Shown here: positions 34,301 through 46,100 of the stretch, piece by piece
How positions within the stretch are numbered: the stretch's first letter is position 1
Layout of the letters: each line of letters begins with the position of its first letter
Source: Oncomelania hupensis
Lineage: Eukaryota > Mollusca > Gastropoda > Littorinimorpha > Pomatiopsidae
Length of the DNA stretch: 64,000 nucleotides
Assembly: GCA_036898135.1 (NCBI GenBank)
Contig: CM072516.1
Location: 23,508,244 to 23,572,243 of the forward strand
Direction: 5' to 3'
Made by a program: the position numbers and the translations under genes
The notes under the pieces: model-generated
What the model saw: only the letters and a program-made list of their open reading frames with translations
Told to the model about the DNA's origin: nothing
Database searches by the model: none

Positions 34301-35216
34301 GTTGATACACCAGCAACAAAAAAGACTTGTGTTGTATCAAATTTAATTCTATCAGATTAGACCATGAGGCGAGCAAAGACTTCGTACTGATTACTTGAAC
34401 TTGATATTCACCAATGAGGCAGCAAAGTCCTTGTATATTGTAGTCATAACGTTTTCCAAACACGATATAGCAAGTGTTATTGCAGACGCTGATCTTGGTC
34501 AAGGTTGCTAGGTCCACAGGTTCCCCCTGGTGTTCCTCGATAGCCCGGATGTAGTGAGTGACCTCCTCCTGGACTTTCTCAGCCAGCACTTGCTTGCCCA
34601 TCCCCAACTGTTTGAGGATGTCCTGGGCCGTCTTTCGCTGCTCACGCCATATGGGACCTGATGTGCAGATGATTCCTGACATCACAGATAAAGACTGATA
34701 CCATTTACTCAGCATTACCGTGATTTAAAATGGGACAATAAAGAGTCAAAAATCACATTTAAAAAACAAATCCACCAAATAACTAACCAGGACATAAATC
34801 AGTAAATACGTCAATCCATCCACCTACCTGAACATCTAGAAGGAAAAATAAGTGAGGTGTACATAGATCTACTATAGACTACCTTTATTTTCCGCCAGGA
34901 CCTCTAAAGGAAACCATTGTGGCCTGTGAGAGAAGACGTCTGTCATTTTGACTAGGGCCTCCTTGATGACTGGGAATCCGTTGAGCACCACCACCAGCCG
35001 GTTGCCCATATACAGGCTGAATACATCTCCGTATTGCCTTCTCCATTCTCGGAACTTGCTCGTTAAGTCCGCCTCCAAAAGATGTATGTGACCCAGCAGC
35101 GGCAGGGCGGGTCCAGGGCCTGGGGGTATTCCTTTTGGTCGTCGTGTCGTCAGCCACCACACCATGGTCAGCACAAGCACAGAACACGACAAAATCGCGT
35201 TGGTGTACGGGAACAT
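25373..35216 (-). CDS. CYP2-clan cytochrome P450, five exons, 482 aa
   Basis: Exons in transcript order: 35216-34883, 34675-34412, 33990-33763, 33541-33104, 25557-25373. All four introns are GT-AG and phase 1; the total of 1449 nt is exactly 483 codons. The product should be an ER-anchored monooxygenase. Landmarks: signal anchor at about residues 5-23, hinge [14 protein letters not shown]-helix W-R-E-Q-R, canonical I-helix AGTETT, K-helix EVLR, FRPERF, and the heme loop FSTGRRTCLG followed by the CYP2-typical ESLAR. That loop is split by a 7546-bp intron (25558-33103), so the heme cysteine is encoded by the distant last exon. The protein is shorter and more canonical than the convergent paralogue at 18.0-22.1 kb. 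Its introns correspond to paralogue introns 2, 3, 5 and 8. The substrate is unknown. Confidence 0.87.
25780..26540 (+). repeat. Dispersed repeat rich in AAGGTCA words
   Basis: Many AGGTCA or AAGGTCAAGGTCA hexamers (for example about 25955, 26118, 26295, 26450) in sequence otherwise resembling a decayed dispersed repeat. A 33-bp direct duplication (GTTAGTATAGTTACTTTAAG) sits at 26150-26200. The same style resumes at 29342-29410, after the RTE copy, so that LINE probably inserted into this repeat. It is intronic to the minus-strand P450. Confidence 0.6.
28000..28191 (+). repeat. (AAT)n and (CTA)n microsatellites
   Basis: AAT units from about 28000 to 28088 with one ACA interruption, then CTA units from about 28135 to 28191, all inside the TIR transposon. 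Confidence 0.9.
28193..28402 (+). repeat. Tandem pair of LINE/SINE-type 3' tails
   Basis: Two ~105-bp copies each contain ATTCGGCTCTTTGCAGTCCG, CTGGA(C/C)C(C/T)TGTAAGCAATGA and AATTTAACTCTGATCTCGAG. The core matches the solo tail at 17.8 kb and the tail of the SINE-like copy at 35.8 kb. Confidence 0.7.
29423..30030. other. No gene seen (P450 intron 4)
   Basis: AT-rich intronic sequence. The minus-strand frame 29423-29767 lacks recognisable motifs. Confidence 0.35.
30437..30733 (+). pseudogene. THAP-domain N-terminal fragment of P-like transposase
   Basis: ATG at 30437 starts a 98-codon frame whose first ~55 residues hold the THAP start: [14 protein letters not shown] and [11 protein letters not shown] (Cys-x5-Cys, then the conserved hydrophobic FPKE block). 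THAP domains are C2CH zinc-dependent DNA-binding modules. The second zinc pair (C-x-H) is missing and the remaining frame shows no similarity, so the coding sequence was cut by an internal deletion after the FPKE block. The related remnant at 4.4 kb has the same N-C-T-N core. Confidence 0.7.
31306..31391 (+). repeat. (GA)n microsatellite inside the P-like element
   Basis: About 43 GA dinucleotides. Confidence 0.95.
32745..33025 (+). mobile_element. ~300-bp dispersed SINE-like repeat, copy 2
   Basis: GAGCTGCTCAAGGCGCTGGC starts the match to copy 1 (23080-23385), which continues through GTGTAGCCGGCACTCATCC, CTAGGACATGAGCGTCAGGA and GTTTATACTCTCATC. It lies in the P450 intron, about 80 bp after the P-like element. 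Confidence 0.7.
33991..34411. other. P450 intron 2, nothing else seen
   Basis: AT-rich intron between exons 2 and 3 of the minus-strand P450. No repeat recognised. Confidence 0.6.
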
Positions 35217-35690
35217 AACGGCCTTCTCTTTTTGTTCTGCTATACAATTAAGTTTGTGGATGTGTAAGTCGACTATTATTACAAGTTGCTTAGAATGTAA
35301 CTTTTAAACTAAGGACACTTAGAAAGTTTGTAAATAGGCATGCGTGAACCCTACCGGCGCTATGCTAAATGCTTGCTGTTGAATCTGTAGTTCTGGCTAC
35401 TACATACAACACAACGCAGTAATTTGGCAATGCGTAGAATCTAGGCCTACACAGTTATATGCACACGTTACTTTAAAAAGGTAATCTAATCTACAGCTAT
35501 CAGCTATCAGCCAGTTGCGCGACTTGCCCTAGATTTATGCCTACTCTTGAGAGATATTTACTGTATTCATAAAGGCACTGCGTACACCTCTCAGCTATTC
35601 CTCATAGGCACAACAACGAAACGTTGCAAAGGCACTCTTTTAGCAAAACGCTCTGTTCATAGGCACAAGAAAAGGACCATGTGTATCAGA
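35217..35690. other. 5' flank of the minus-strand P450
   Basis: No TATA box or other promoter element could be assigned with confidence. The start codon at 35214-35216 is preceded on the minus strand by short purine-rich and AT-rich sequence. GCTATCAGCTATCAGCC at about 35496 is a short direct repeat. Confidence 0.35.
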
Positions 35691-35697
35691 CAGAATG

Positions 35698-35724
35698 TAT
35701 GTGTGTGTGTGTGTCTGTGTTGTA

Positions 35725-35760
<36 letters not shown>

Positions 35761-35780
35761 CGCGCGCGTGTGTGTGTGTT
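35698..35780 (+). repeat. (GT)n microsatellite
   Basis: Interrupted GT repeats with a GCGCGCG segment at 35757-35767. Confidence 0.9.
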
Positions 35781-35796
35781 AGTTTGTTTTTGTTTA

Positions 35797-36299
35797 TAGG
35801 GTCCAGCGGACTACAAAGAGCCGAATCATGACCACAAGGTTGTTGAAAGAGGATAATGGTAACATTGAAGGCACTCCACCAGCCAGTCACTTTACAATAA
35901 AGGCATCTCATGCAAGGGACGCTCAGGTTTTACTATAATTTATCGAAGCCCGTTTACAAAAAACTAAATAGAATATATAAAATATTAACAAAACACATAC
36001 ATATAAAATGTTACATTGCTAAATAATAATACCATAGAAAGCGCTAGTGACCATTTGGCAGAAAGCCTCCAATATCCCCAAGCTGATCCAACAGACCCCA
36101 TACACAAATAAGGAGCTTTGGGAGTTTTCAAGAAAAAAAACGTAGGTGACTGGTCTAACAAACAAGATAGTAGATTGATAGAACGGAGTAGGAGCGAGAA
36201 TGAATAAAGGAGAAAGACAGCAACAGTAATAATTTAAAGCACTAAATTTCTACAAAGTGGGGACACTTTTTATACAGAAACCTCCGGCATCCTCACGGG
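35797..36299 (-). mobile_element. ~560-bp SINE-like element, copy b (variant tail)
   Basis: The body matches copies a, c and d, but the 3' tail (35797-35835) is the other variant, reading GGTCCAGCGGACTACAAAGA on the plus strand, as in the solo tails at 17.8 and 28.2 kb. It is more diverged than copies a, c and d. The 5' end runs into a (GT)n-(GA)n microsatellite (36301-36368). Confidence 0.75.
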
Positions 36300-36300
36300 T

Positions 36301-36301
36301 T

Positions 36302-36368
<67 letters not shown>
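36301..36368 (+). repeat. (GT)n-(GA)n compound microsatellite
   Basis: About 12 GT followed by about 21 GA dinucleotides. Confidence 0.95.
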
Positions 36369-36369
<1 letters not shown>

Positions 36370-36370
<1 letters not shown>

Positions 36371-36785
36371 ACTTCACACTGTACAATCATACACTACAAT
36401 CATACTCAAATTGTAGTAAAGTTGTGTTAAAACTCTATTAAACTTTAATGTGAAAAACGTGGAATGTTGTACAAGTGCCAAAAAAATAAATACCTTAAAA
36501 GAATTTAAAATACATAAAAATAAACAATAGTTTCCCAGCTTACGCTACTGGAACTAATCAATACAATTACGTTGTCAAAGACATATACAATTAACAAATC
36601 TAGGCATAAGGTTTCAAATAATGTGGTTATTAAGTAAACCATTTCTAACAGAAAAATTATGGCTTTTGTTATGGCACAGTAAAGTTTGTTCCTTGATTAC
36701 AAATAGCAAAAAGTCAAAGGCATAGTATCATTGTTGACATGTTTATAACACAAACGAAAGGCGTATAATAATATTTCAGAACATA
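36370..36785. other. No gene seen
   Basis: AT-rich sequence between the microsatellite and the RTE copy. Confidence 0.35.
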
Positions 36786-37207
36786 ACATGTCGGTGCACA
36801 TCTTCAAATATTTAGGAGCAATTGCATCAGACAATGGGTCCCGACAGGAAGTCTTCTCCAGGACAGCACAAACAACTGTTGCCCTGACAAGGTTGAAGCT
36901 CATTTGGAAAGACAGGACCATTAGTCTACATTCCAAGGTCAGGTTGCTGATCTCTCTTGTCATCTCCATTTTCCTATATGCTTGCGAAACATGGACCACA
37001 GCAAACCTCCATGAACTTGAAGACGCATCTTTTTAGAGAGGCCTTTTCTTAGGCGGGCCTGGGTGAGTGTTTTTGGGTGTCGGGATGCGTATGTGGTTGC
37101 GTGTTATTGACCAATGTATGCATGTTGTGTTTACATTTGTTGGGGTAAAGCGCTTTGTGATTTTGGAAAGTGCTGTATAAATTGCCTGTTATTAATATTA
37201 TTATTAA

Positions 37208-37273
<66 letters not shown>

Positions 37274-37657
37274 ACCTACAACGAAGAATACAAAGCATGG
37301 AGATGAGGTGATACAGAAGACTTCTGGGCATTTCAAATACCCAGCACATCACCAACAACAAAATCCGACAGACCACCATACAAGCCATTTGGCAACACTG
37401 TGACATGCTTACAGCGGTGAAGAAACGGAAATTCCGATGGTTGGGCCACGTAACCAGAGCATCAGATCTTGCAAAGGCCATCCTGCAAGGCACGGTGCAA
37501 GGAAGCAGAATAAGAGGGAAACATAAAAAGAGGTGGGAAGACAACTTTTGAGAATGGGCTGGTTGACACTGAGCGAAACCACGAGGGCTGCTGAGAACAG
37601 AAAAAGATGAGTATGCTGGTTAACGATCTTCGAGTTACGGGATAGGATAGGATAGGA
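36786..37657 (+). pseudogene. RTE-like LINE copy 3, interrupted by a CR1-like tail
   Basis: The plus strand encodes IFKYLGAIASDNGSRQEVF and [17 protein letters not shown]. After the nested insertion (37011-37271) it resumes with LQRRIQSMEMR and continues through KKRKFRWLGHVTRASDLAKA to the terminal segment, with several stops and shifts. The 3' end is GGGATAGGATAGGATAGGAA, the GGATA tail shared by all copies of this family here. Confidence 0.8.
37011..37271 (+). mobile_element. CR1/L2-like 3' tail nested in the RTE copy
   Basis: Starts TGAACTTGAAGACGCATCTT, matching the coding end and the whole 3' UTR of the element at 13.5-14.1 kb, and ends in (ATT)n. It is flanked by AAACCTCC (37003-37010) and AAACCTAC (37272-37279), an 8-bp near-duplication of the target, as expected from a severely 5'-truncated LINE insertion. 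Confidence 0.8.
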
Positions 37658-39680
37658 ACATTTTGCCCTCTAATACCAATTAATATAAAAAGAAATATAC
37701 ATTAATTTAACAATAGAAAGTTAACTACCAAGACTATTATAGAATTATAGACTCTTCACATTGCAAAACTGTTATAAAATTTTAATACCTTTCCACCAAA
37801 AACTGATCATAATAAATCTATTATATCATAGGCTTCGTCTGTTATCAATGAAATTCCATCCAATAAATATATTCTATTGCTGCTTTGTAACAAGTCAGTT
37901 ATTGTATCAAGTAACATGATATGAAATTATGTATTATTATAAGCGATCGGATATTCAAAATTCACAGGCCGATCATCGTAAATTCTGATATGTTTTAACT
38001 GCCTCTTATAGTTTAGTTGATGTGTACAAAACATCTGCACCTCTCAAGATTACATCACAGCAAAAGCAAACTGTCAGCTCCACCTTACCAAAGACATTCC
38101 TAGTGTATATCACATGTACAGTATAGTCTTTGGCATTGTGAAACTAGATGCATGTTGTGTACACAAAATAATCAAGTACACCACTGCAGCAATATACACA
38201 AATCTTTTAAAAATCTATCAATTATGTCAAGCACACAAAAGAGATGTACACGATGCTGGCATGTACACCTGTTAACAGAAAGGACTATATAAAAATTAAA
38301 ACTGTTAAGTATACGTTTATTACAGAACACACACACATACACACTCTAACACACACACACAATAAAAACAACAACAATAGAACGCATATAGATAAATAAA
38401 AATTCACAATATTTTATGAAAAACGCATTTTCAGAAAGTACACGAGTCTTTTTTTTTAAATACAAAATGTAAAATGTATTAACAAGTACAAGATTAAATC
38501 ATATTTCAGAAAGCTGACAAAGTTATTGGAGAGGAAGAGTTCCACATCATACTAATTGTGGGTGTGGAATGAGAGGTGGAGGCTACATAGCAAATTTATG
38601 CAGTTCATTTCAAAACTTCGTTCGCCATAAAGATCTTTGAAAATTTTATTAAAGCAACACTAATTCACCCAGTGCAGTCTGGGTAAATTTCACCGGTACA
38701 ATTACACCCTAATATCACGACATAATTATCAGTTTGCAGACAGTGCACGAGATAAGTACGGCTTAAATTCAAACTGGAATGTAAACCGAGTAGTCATGTG
38801 CACAAGGAACTACAATCTTATAACCATTTCCAAGACTAAATTTCCATCAACAAACACGAGCAAATAACTTTATTTTTAAAAACGCAAAAAATCGATAAAT
38901 GAAACGATTTTCTATTGTGTTACGTGAACATAACATTAAAACACGTTTAAAACAAATTATGAACATTATCACAGATGCATTGATTGACTAAAAACGGATT
39001 TTTTTGTACAATGTTTGAAACTGTGTCAATACAGAGAAGAAAATGACAATACAAACAGAATAACAGTGGCTTGGGATTCAATGCTAGGAACAAACGGAGT
39101 GCAGTACAAAGTGGGTTTCTGAGCCCTCCCCCACCCCTCATTTCTCTCTCTCCCTTCCCCCCTCCCCCCTCACATACAGGTATACTTGTACTTTAGTTTT
39201 TTACAATACCTTGTCCGTGAGTTATATTCCAAGCATTGTACTCCAAGCCATTCTTTAAAAACAATCTGTTTACAAAACCAAAATAGAAAACTAGCATTGT
39301 TGGAATAAGTAATTCAACAAACAATTTCCAACACACATCAAACAATCCAAAAAATAATATATATATCAAAGATCTTAACAGCCTGGTATCAAGTGCCAAA
39401 TATTTTAAACGAATGCCATGAACTAAAAGCACTTAACTATTTTCAGATCGTAGTTATCCACATAAAAATGATTCCAAAACTTCTTATTCCACATCCAAAA
39501 TGTGATTCATGGATTTTGAATTAAAAAAGGTTCACTACACAGTGTATTGAACCTTTCCAAATATATATGTGTGTGTTTGTGTGTGTAAGTGTGTGGAAAA
39601 GGTTATATATCCCAAATCCGCGCTACAAATACTTTCAACATCCGGTCAGTTAAAAGTAACGTGATTTACATACATACATT
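37658..39680. other. No gene seen
   Basis: Two kilobases of AT-rich sequence with short CA tracts (38330-38360) and a CT/C-rich stretch (39125-39175). The minus-strand frames at 38947-39141 and 39193-39432 have no recognisable motifs. It separates the 5' side of the P450 from the 3' side of the helicase gene. Confidence 0.4.
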
Positions 39681-39903
39681 GAGGTTTAACGTCTACACCT
39701 ACCATAGGCGATATGGCAGACGGGGATAACCATCCCAGAGAACAAAGGGGAGGGATCTAAATCAACAGTGAACCGTCAGAGCAGTCATACTGCTCAAATG
39801 GACAGTGAAACATGGCCACTTTTTATTTAATCCGCCACGGGATTCGAACTTGGGTCATCGGTGTGCCAGGCGAACGCTCTTCCACTTGAGCTACAGCATT
39901 GGG
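39681..39903 (-). mobile_element. tRNA-derived SINE, copy 2
   Basis: Matches copy 1 (6692-6914) over the full length. The tRNA-like head is at 39830-39903, with box A within AGCTCAAGTGG.AGAGCG and box B with one change from GGTTCGAATCC. The tail is (ATGT)n-like at 39667-39680. Confidence 0.85.
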
Positions 39904-39965
39904 CACCGTGATTTAAACAAATAAACAAACTAACAAAAATTTGCAAATTAAAAAACAAGAAACAA

Positions 39966-39971
39966 TTTATT
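39966..39971 (-). promoter_or_regulatory. Putative polyadenylation signal of the helicase gene
   Basis: AATAAA on the minus strand about 225 nt past the helicase stop codon, the nearest hexamer I found. Confidence 0.4.
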
Positions 39972-40195
39972 TGCAACAGATACTAACTCAACAATTCAAT
40001 CGATATAATTAAAATAAGAAAGCGTGGGGGTTGGTGGGGGATGGGGATTGTAGGCAATATTATGCTATCCATCAATCCATTCACAAATATATACATTTTA
40101 TCCTAGTACTTTCAATCATCCCGTTCACACCATTCTGAACTAAAGGAAATGTTGGCTGTCTGTATCAGCCACGCACAGGACAACTCTCGAACTCA

Positions 40196-43100
40196 TCAGA
40201 AAGTATCGAGAGAACTGATGCTGTCAGCATGGAACAACCTGGGGATGGAGCTGACGGAAGAGGAAGGGGTGACTTGCTGCCAGCTGTCCGTGGCGTTGGG
40301 CTGCCTCGGTCTCTTGTTCTTGGGAGCAGGGGGGAGCGATGGAGGTGGGAACTGGGTGGGGTCACTGATCAGACACCCTTCTTTTCTGTACTTGTCCACC
40401 AGCTTGCGCCAAACTTCATCACATTCCAGCAGCTCTACGTTCCCTGTTAAAGGTGAAGTATAGTGGACATACTAGAATAACTGATAAAGATATTTTCTAA
40501 AAACAAAAAAGATGTTTCACAAAATAATTTCCCTACCTTTTTTTACTCAAAATTTGTTGAAATAACTTATCACCCTTCCAGTCCCCTCATGCTTTCGTTC
40601 TTTCTTTTGGAAGAGAAAAGCAAGCGTCATAAAACTGATCTAAACCAAAATACGCTAAATGTTAAATTGTGAGAAATTATTCACTTTTTCATGCAGTATT
40701 GTGGCAAGTAGATCAAACCTGCTGAAAACGTAAGATCGTCCGCACTTATTTGAATGCATGAGCTCTTAAACTAAACACACAGACGTATACTATGGTTATT
40801 TATTTGTTTATCAAGCTGCACTGATGAAACGATAATGATACGTACCAACAATAATAAGTCCCTTCCGAGCTCTAGTGAGGGCGACGTTGACCTGGTTCCT
40901 GTCCGTGATGAAACCCATGTTCTGGCGACACCAGCCGTGCGTTGGGCTGGGTTCTATCATGTAGCTAGGCAGAGAGCGTACCGTGCTCAGGATCACGTAG
41001 TCCCATTCTCCACCTGATGAGACACAAATATACTTATCAAAGTTGTCCACAATCGGTTGCACAGGTATTGCCCATGGTATTCATGGGTGTAATCCTCCTT
41101 CCATCTAGAATAGTCATTCTCGTTTTCAGAACTCGGAGCAACTTAATGGATCTGTAAAAGTTATAGGGTGGCTTTGAAAAAATAATATTTGTAATAATGT
41201 GCCTATGGCACTGTTGTGTGCCTATGCCACTGTGTTGGCCTTGTTCTTACTTGGGTTGTTTTTGATTGGTATACCGGATGTAGGCTTTTCGGGAATAAAA
41301 GCAGAGACCAGCCAAACTATCCAAAGTGTGGCCCGTCCGTACTTGCAGATACATACATACACACACACACACGCACACGCACTATAACAATATTGACGTT
41401 AGCAAACTGACAAAGAGCAAACATCCTCTTTGCAATATGTTATTATTAACACACAAGTGGACTAAAACTTAAGCCAAATGGATAGCAACAACAACAACAA
41501 CAAAAGGTCACACTGACTCATTCCATAGCAACAGAAAAGTCAACACTGACCTTGGCTGGACACAACGGTGCTGATCTGGAAATGGTCAGCGTCACCTCGC
41601 TCGAATGTGTTTTGAGAGCGGTTGTTGCATAGCGCTTTGAACATGTCTTCAATCATATGCCGCTGAGCGTTGTACTGCGTCAGAACCTTCATGGATCCTA
41701 ACGTCACGCCATGGATCTTCCTGAGGTAGGTGACGATTTCGATCTGAAACGGAACCGCTATATGCAGGAGACTCACAATTGCCTGGATGCAAAACAAACT
41801 GCACTGATTCTAAATCCGTCGTGTTACCCAGTCAGTCAAAGAAAAAGAAAAACACCTACCACTTTGTCTGCTTCCAGCTGGTTCTTCTTGGACCTCTCGT
41901 TGCCCTCGTCAGTGGAGACGGTCAGAGTGTCCTCTTCACCTCTCACATCTACCATCAGGTGCGGCACGGCCCGAAGCGCCACCAGGCAAGGGATGGCCAG
42001 ACTGCCCACGGAAGCTGCTGTCAGCTCGTTGTTCTGCAGGTCATCAACCAGCGAGCGCATCATAGGATACTTCTTCAGAAACGGGAGAAGCTGATTCACG
42101 TGGGATCCAAAGCTCTTCAGCTTGTCAAGGTACGGCATGATCTGTCGGGAAATTTCAGGCGGCATAACCTTATTTCCGCTGAGATACGGCAGCAACTGCT
42201 TCCCCAATTCAGCTGGCACTCTTCGTATTGGTCCTTTAAGATGCGGATGTACCAAGCGGTTGAGTTCGCTTGGAACGATACGATCGTCAGCTAGGAATGT
42301 CTTCAACTGACTACCCATATAACTGGGCATCTCCGACCCTTCACGAAGGTAATTTTCCACCTCCTCAAACAGATTCCTGGGCATCTTGTCTCTGTAAAGG
42401 AACGGTCTCAGCATACCTGCGTAAGGCTCGGGCACGATCCCCGTGCTTAGTAGGTGACATTCCACGTTGGCTGTGACAGACTGGGGCACAACCTTGCGAT
42501 TCTTGATGCAGTTCCTGAGCACAATGGCCAGCAGGTAGGGCACAGCTTGCGGCACAATTTCTGCCAGTTCTTGCATCTTCCAGAACGGAAGAGGGTCGCC
42601 ACTCCAAAGCGGTGACCTTCCAGTTGCCAACATATTCTCGTAGAACATCTTGGATGGGAATAAGCAGATGCTTGGATGCTGAATACAACAAAAGTCAATA
42701 TTATAATTTACACACTGGCAAACTTATAATCAAGAGTCTCTGAAAGTATCATACTGGCAGATTCACCATGATGCTCCTCGTTTCGAATACTAACCGATCC
42801 ACTGTTATAATTCCAATTTGCCATTGCTAATCTATCTATACTCCTACATCATATTAAATGACAACGTAAAAAACAACTACAGCTATCAATCCGCTCCCCC
42901 TCTCACTGCACTACATACAATTTATCCCAAACGTGCAAACTTGCCAGAGAAACTGCGTCAGTTTGGTACAAACACAAACATAGAATCTACATTGTTAGTA
43001 TAAGAAATATCGTGTGCCGCCCTTCAGCTTACAGGGATCTTTCAGCTATGTTATGTCAATATTTTCCTGGGTGTCTGATTATGTTTGATGTCAACAAGTA

Positions 43101-46100
43101 AGAGGACAAGTGCACTATATGCAGGGAAACGGTTAAACAACAACCTAGAAACCAACCAAATAACCAACTAAACACAACAAATGCCAAAATTAGCAGAATA
43201 ATTATAATCACCATTCTGTATTGTTTGCTGAGAAACACCGTGTAGGACGGGAACTTCAAGAAGAGCCTCTCGAAGAGGGATTGGTCCAGACCCAGCTCTG
43301 CCGCTGGCGAACATTTGATGATGGGCCTGAGTTGCTTGTGGTCTCCGATAAGCACTACTTGCTGGGCTCGAGTGGCTACAATAGGCACCATGGTCTGTGG
43401 CTCCGTGCTCATGGCGCACTCGTCTATGATTACCTGGAGGCCAAAGAAGACAGATGTCATGCTATATTTTCCAGCAATGTCGAAAGCATTTTAGTGCAAC
43501 ACCAACGACAGCAACAATCAGAAAGACAACAACAGGAACAAGCACAGGCAACATCATTTCGATATACTTGGGACCATTCATTTAAATGTTCTCATGACAT
43601 CCACTGCGAAACCATACAGCAGTCAGCCGTTTCGGTGAAGGGTTTTCAGGAAGGTTGCTTAATGTTGATGCTGAAGTGAGTTATATAGCACAATAAATTG
43701 CAGTAACGCATGTGCCACAAAGCATGGGAAAGATGCATAATTATGTTTGTGAATTGTATACTGTACTTTAGATTAGTGCTCCTGAGTCGATTTTGACGGG
43801 GCTCGCATCATGAGTCGTATCTGGTACCTTTGCGGCATCAACCTCTCGGAAAGATTAACCCTTCGAAGAAGCGTTACTTACATAAGTCTATATAGGGACT
43901 TTACTGTTGAATTCCTCATGCCTCTGAGGGTCTTGGTCTTCAAGCTCCTTAGTTACAGGCTGTTTCGGCTTACTGTTTTTGGTTTTGGTTTAAAGGCTTA
44001 CTGGAAAGTCAGCGTGGTACTTGTAGTCTACCAAACGCTTATCTAGGCTGCCTTTGAAGGAGTTCAATGACGGGACATCAACGACTGACTACCTGGAAGA
44101 TGCTGTGGCCGGTGCCTTCAATCATCTTGCGGTTGCCTCCCACTGAGCAGGTCGTCAAGATCACTTCGTAATGCTGCAGTTCTTCTATAGTGGCTCTGTA
44201 TGGAAAAGAGTAAAATTGTAAAAGTTCATCTTGTTGTTTACAAATGATATCAGTAAGACATGCTACTTAAATTCTTAAGATCCTTGGCCATATTTACTAA
44301 ATATGTTTGGAATTTAAATTAAACATTCAAACAGCTGAATCTTAAAGAAAAGAATGCGCAACTGAACTGTTACGGTGCAAATCACATAAAATATTTATTT
44401 GTCAAATTCGAACGAAGCAGGCTTTGTGAGATTTTTAATTTTTATGTATGTGTGCCACTTATTATATAAATAATGTTATTGCTAAACATACAACATGTTA
44501 CTAGAATGTTACTGGAATGCAGGCAGGGTCTGCTTATTGTAACACTACACCTCCACTGACAGAAGAAGGAAAAAACTGAAGCAGCTGCTATAGCTACATG
44601 CTCCCATTTAGTTTTAAGCACAGACACCTAGAGCTACCAAGAATCCAGCCTAGGTGGTGTCTCTGCGGAAAGATCTAGTACTACTGTACTTTGACATTTT
44701 CATTTTGAACATTTTCAAGACTGACATTTGCATTTTAAACATTTTCAAGACTTTGAAAAGCCATTTTTAATTTTATTTGTGTCATTTTTTTCCTCGATGG
44801 ACTGTTTTCATGACCTAGTCGTTACTCAAAACAATAACAACCATTGCATCTGAAAAACACAGTGACCTAGTGACACTGTGATTGGCTGAATTCTGTTTAT
44901 TCCGTTTTGATCGCCAGCAACATTAAAACTCCAACCTGACCAACTAATCCAGTGCCAAACTGCAGTCTATATTTTTTTTTTCTGCTGTCAACAATGTTAC
45001 AAAGCTACAGCCTTCTAAAGCCTTTATTAAACACCATGCCCTCCTCTAAAACATCTAGCTAGGCTTCCTGTTAAACTATACCACAACATTCGTGACCTTG
45101 GTCTTTTTCGACTTACCACTACCAAACACGGACGCCGATCGGGCCGCTTGCACTGCCTATGGTATGTACTACCTCCGAGCAATTAAACACCCAACGACAC
45201 TGTTTTTTCTAAAACTGCCACATGCCCTCCTTCCGTCTTGAACCCTCCGTATTCGTCCTCTCCGACTGCTTCCTTCCCCTTCATCAACATCACTCTGTTG
45301 TCACCTTTGAATTCCTAACTTGTCTCTGATGGTAAAAAGATAGTTTTTATGTGGGTCCCTGGTCACATGGGCATCCGCGGCAATATTGCAGTGGACAAAG
45401 CGGCTAAAGATGCTCTGCATCTCGATTTACCTCCAGAGATTTTCCAGTTTGTTCCCTACTCTGACCTACGTTGTATGACTGGGTCTTATTGTAAACGACT
45501 GTGGCAGACTGACTGGTCTAACCATATCAACAACAAATTATTTCAAATTCTTCCCGATTTGTCAGCTTCTTTGCCTAACTTTGCATCCACTCGCAAAGAA
45601 GAAACAGTTTTGTCTCGCCTTCATATTGGGCATACTTATGTCACCCACAGTTTCCTTTTAAAAGGAGAAGAACCACCATGGTGCTTTTGCATGTGATCAA
45701 TCCTTTTCCGTTCGCCATTTCATGTCTGAATGTGCTGATCTGATTGAGGAAAGAGAAACATATTTTGGTTCAATACCTTTCAAAGAGATTTTTAAAGTAT
45801 GTAACGGTCAACATCTGTTTCAATTTTTACATGATGTTGGTTTGTTTTATCGCATATAAATCATATCGACATGTTTTGTTTAGTTTGGATTTTATTGATA
45901 GGACTGAATTTAGTGATTTGATTGAAGAAAGAGAACATATTTTTAATACATCAGTTTTAAAGAAGACTTTTAAAGAGGTGTCATGTGAAAGTTTGTTTGG
46001 GTATTTAAGAGTAACAGGCTTGTTTTTTTTTTTTTTAAAGATTTGAAACATTTTATAATATTTTAAGATAAAGTCTCTCTGGTCCTGATTTGGCTCGTAA

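Noticed and set aside
38947..39432. Two small minus-strand frames downstream of the helicase gene
   Set aside because: No motif, no splice partners and strongly AT-biased composition.
41711..42294. Plus-strand frames of 127 and 171 codons
   Set aside because: Antisense shadows of the repeat-bearing helicase exon 16.
43221..43679. 152-codon plus-strand frame
   Set aside because: Antisense shadow of helicase exon 15 with intron sequence; the minus strand has the DExx-box motifs.
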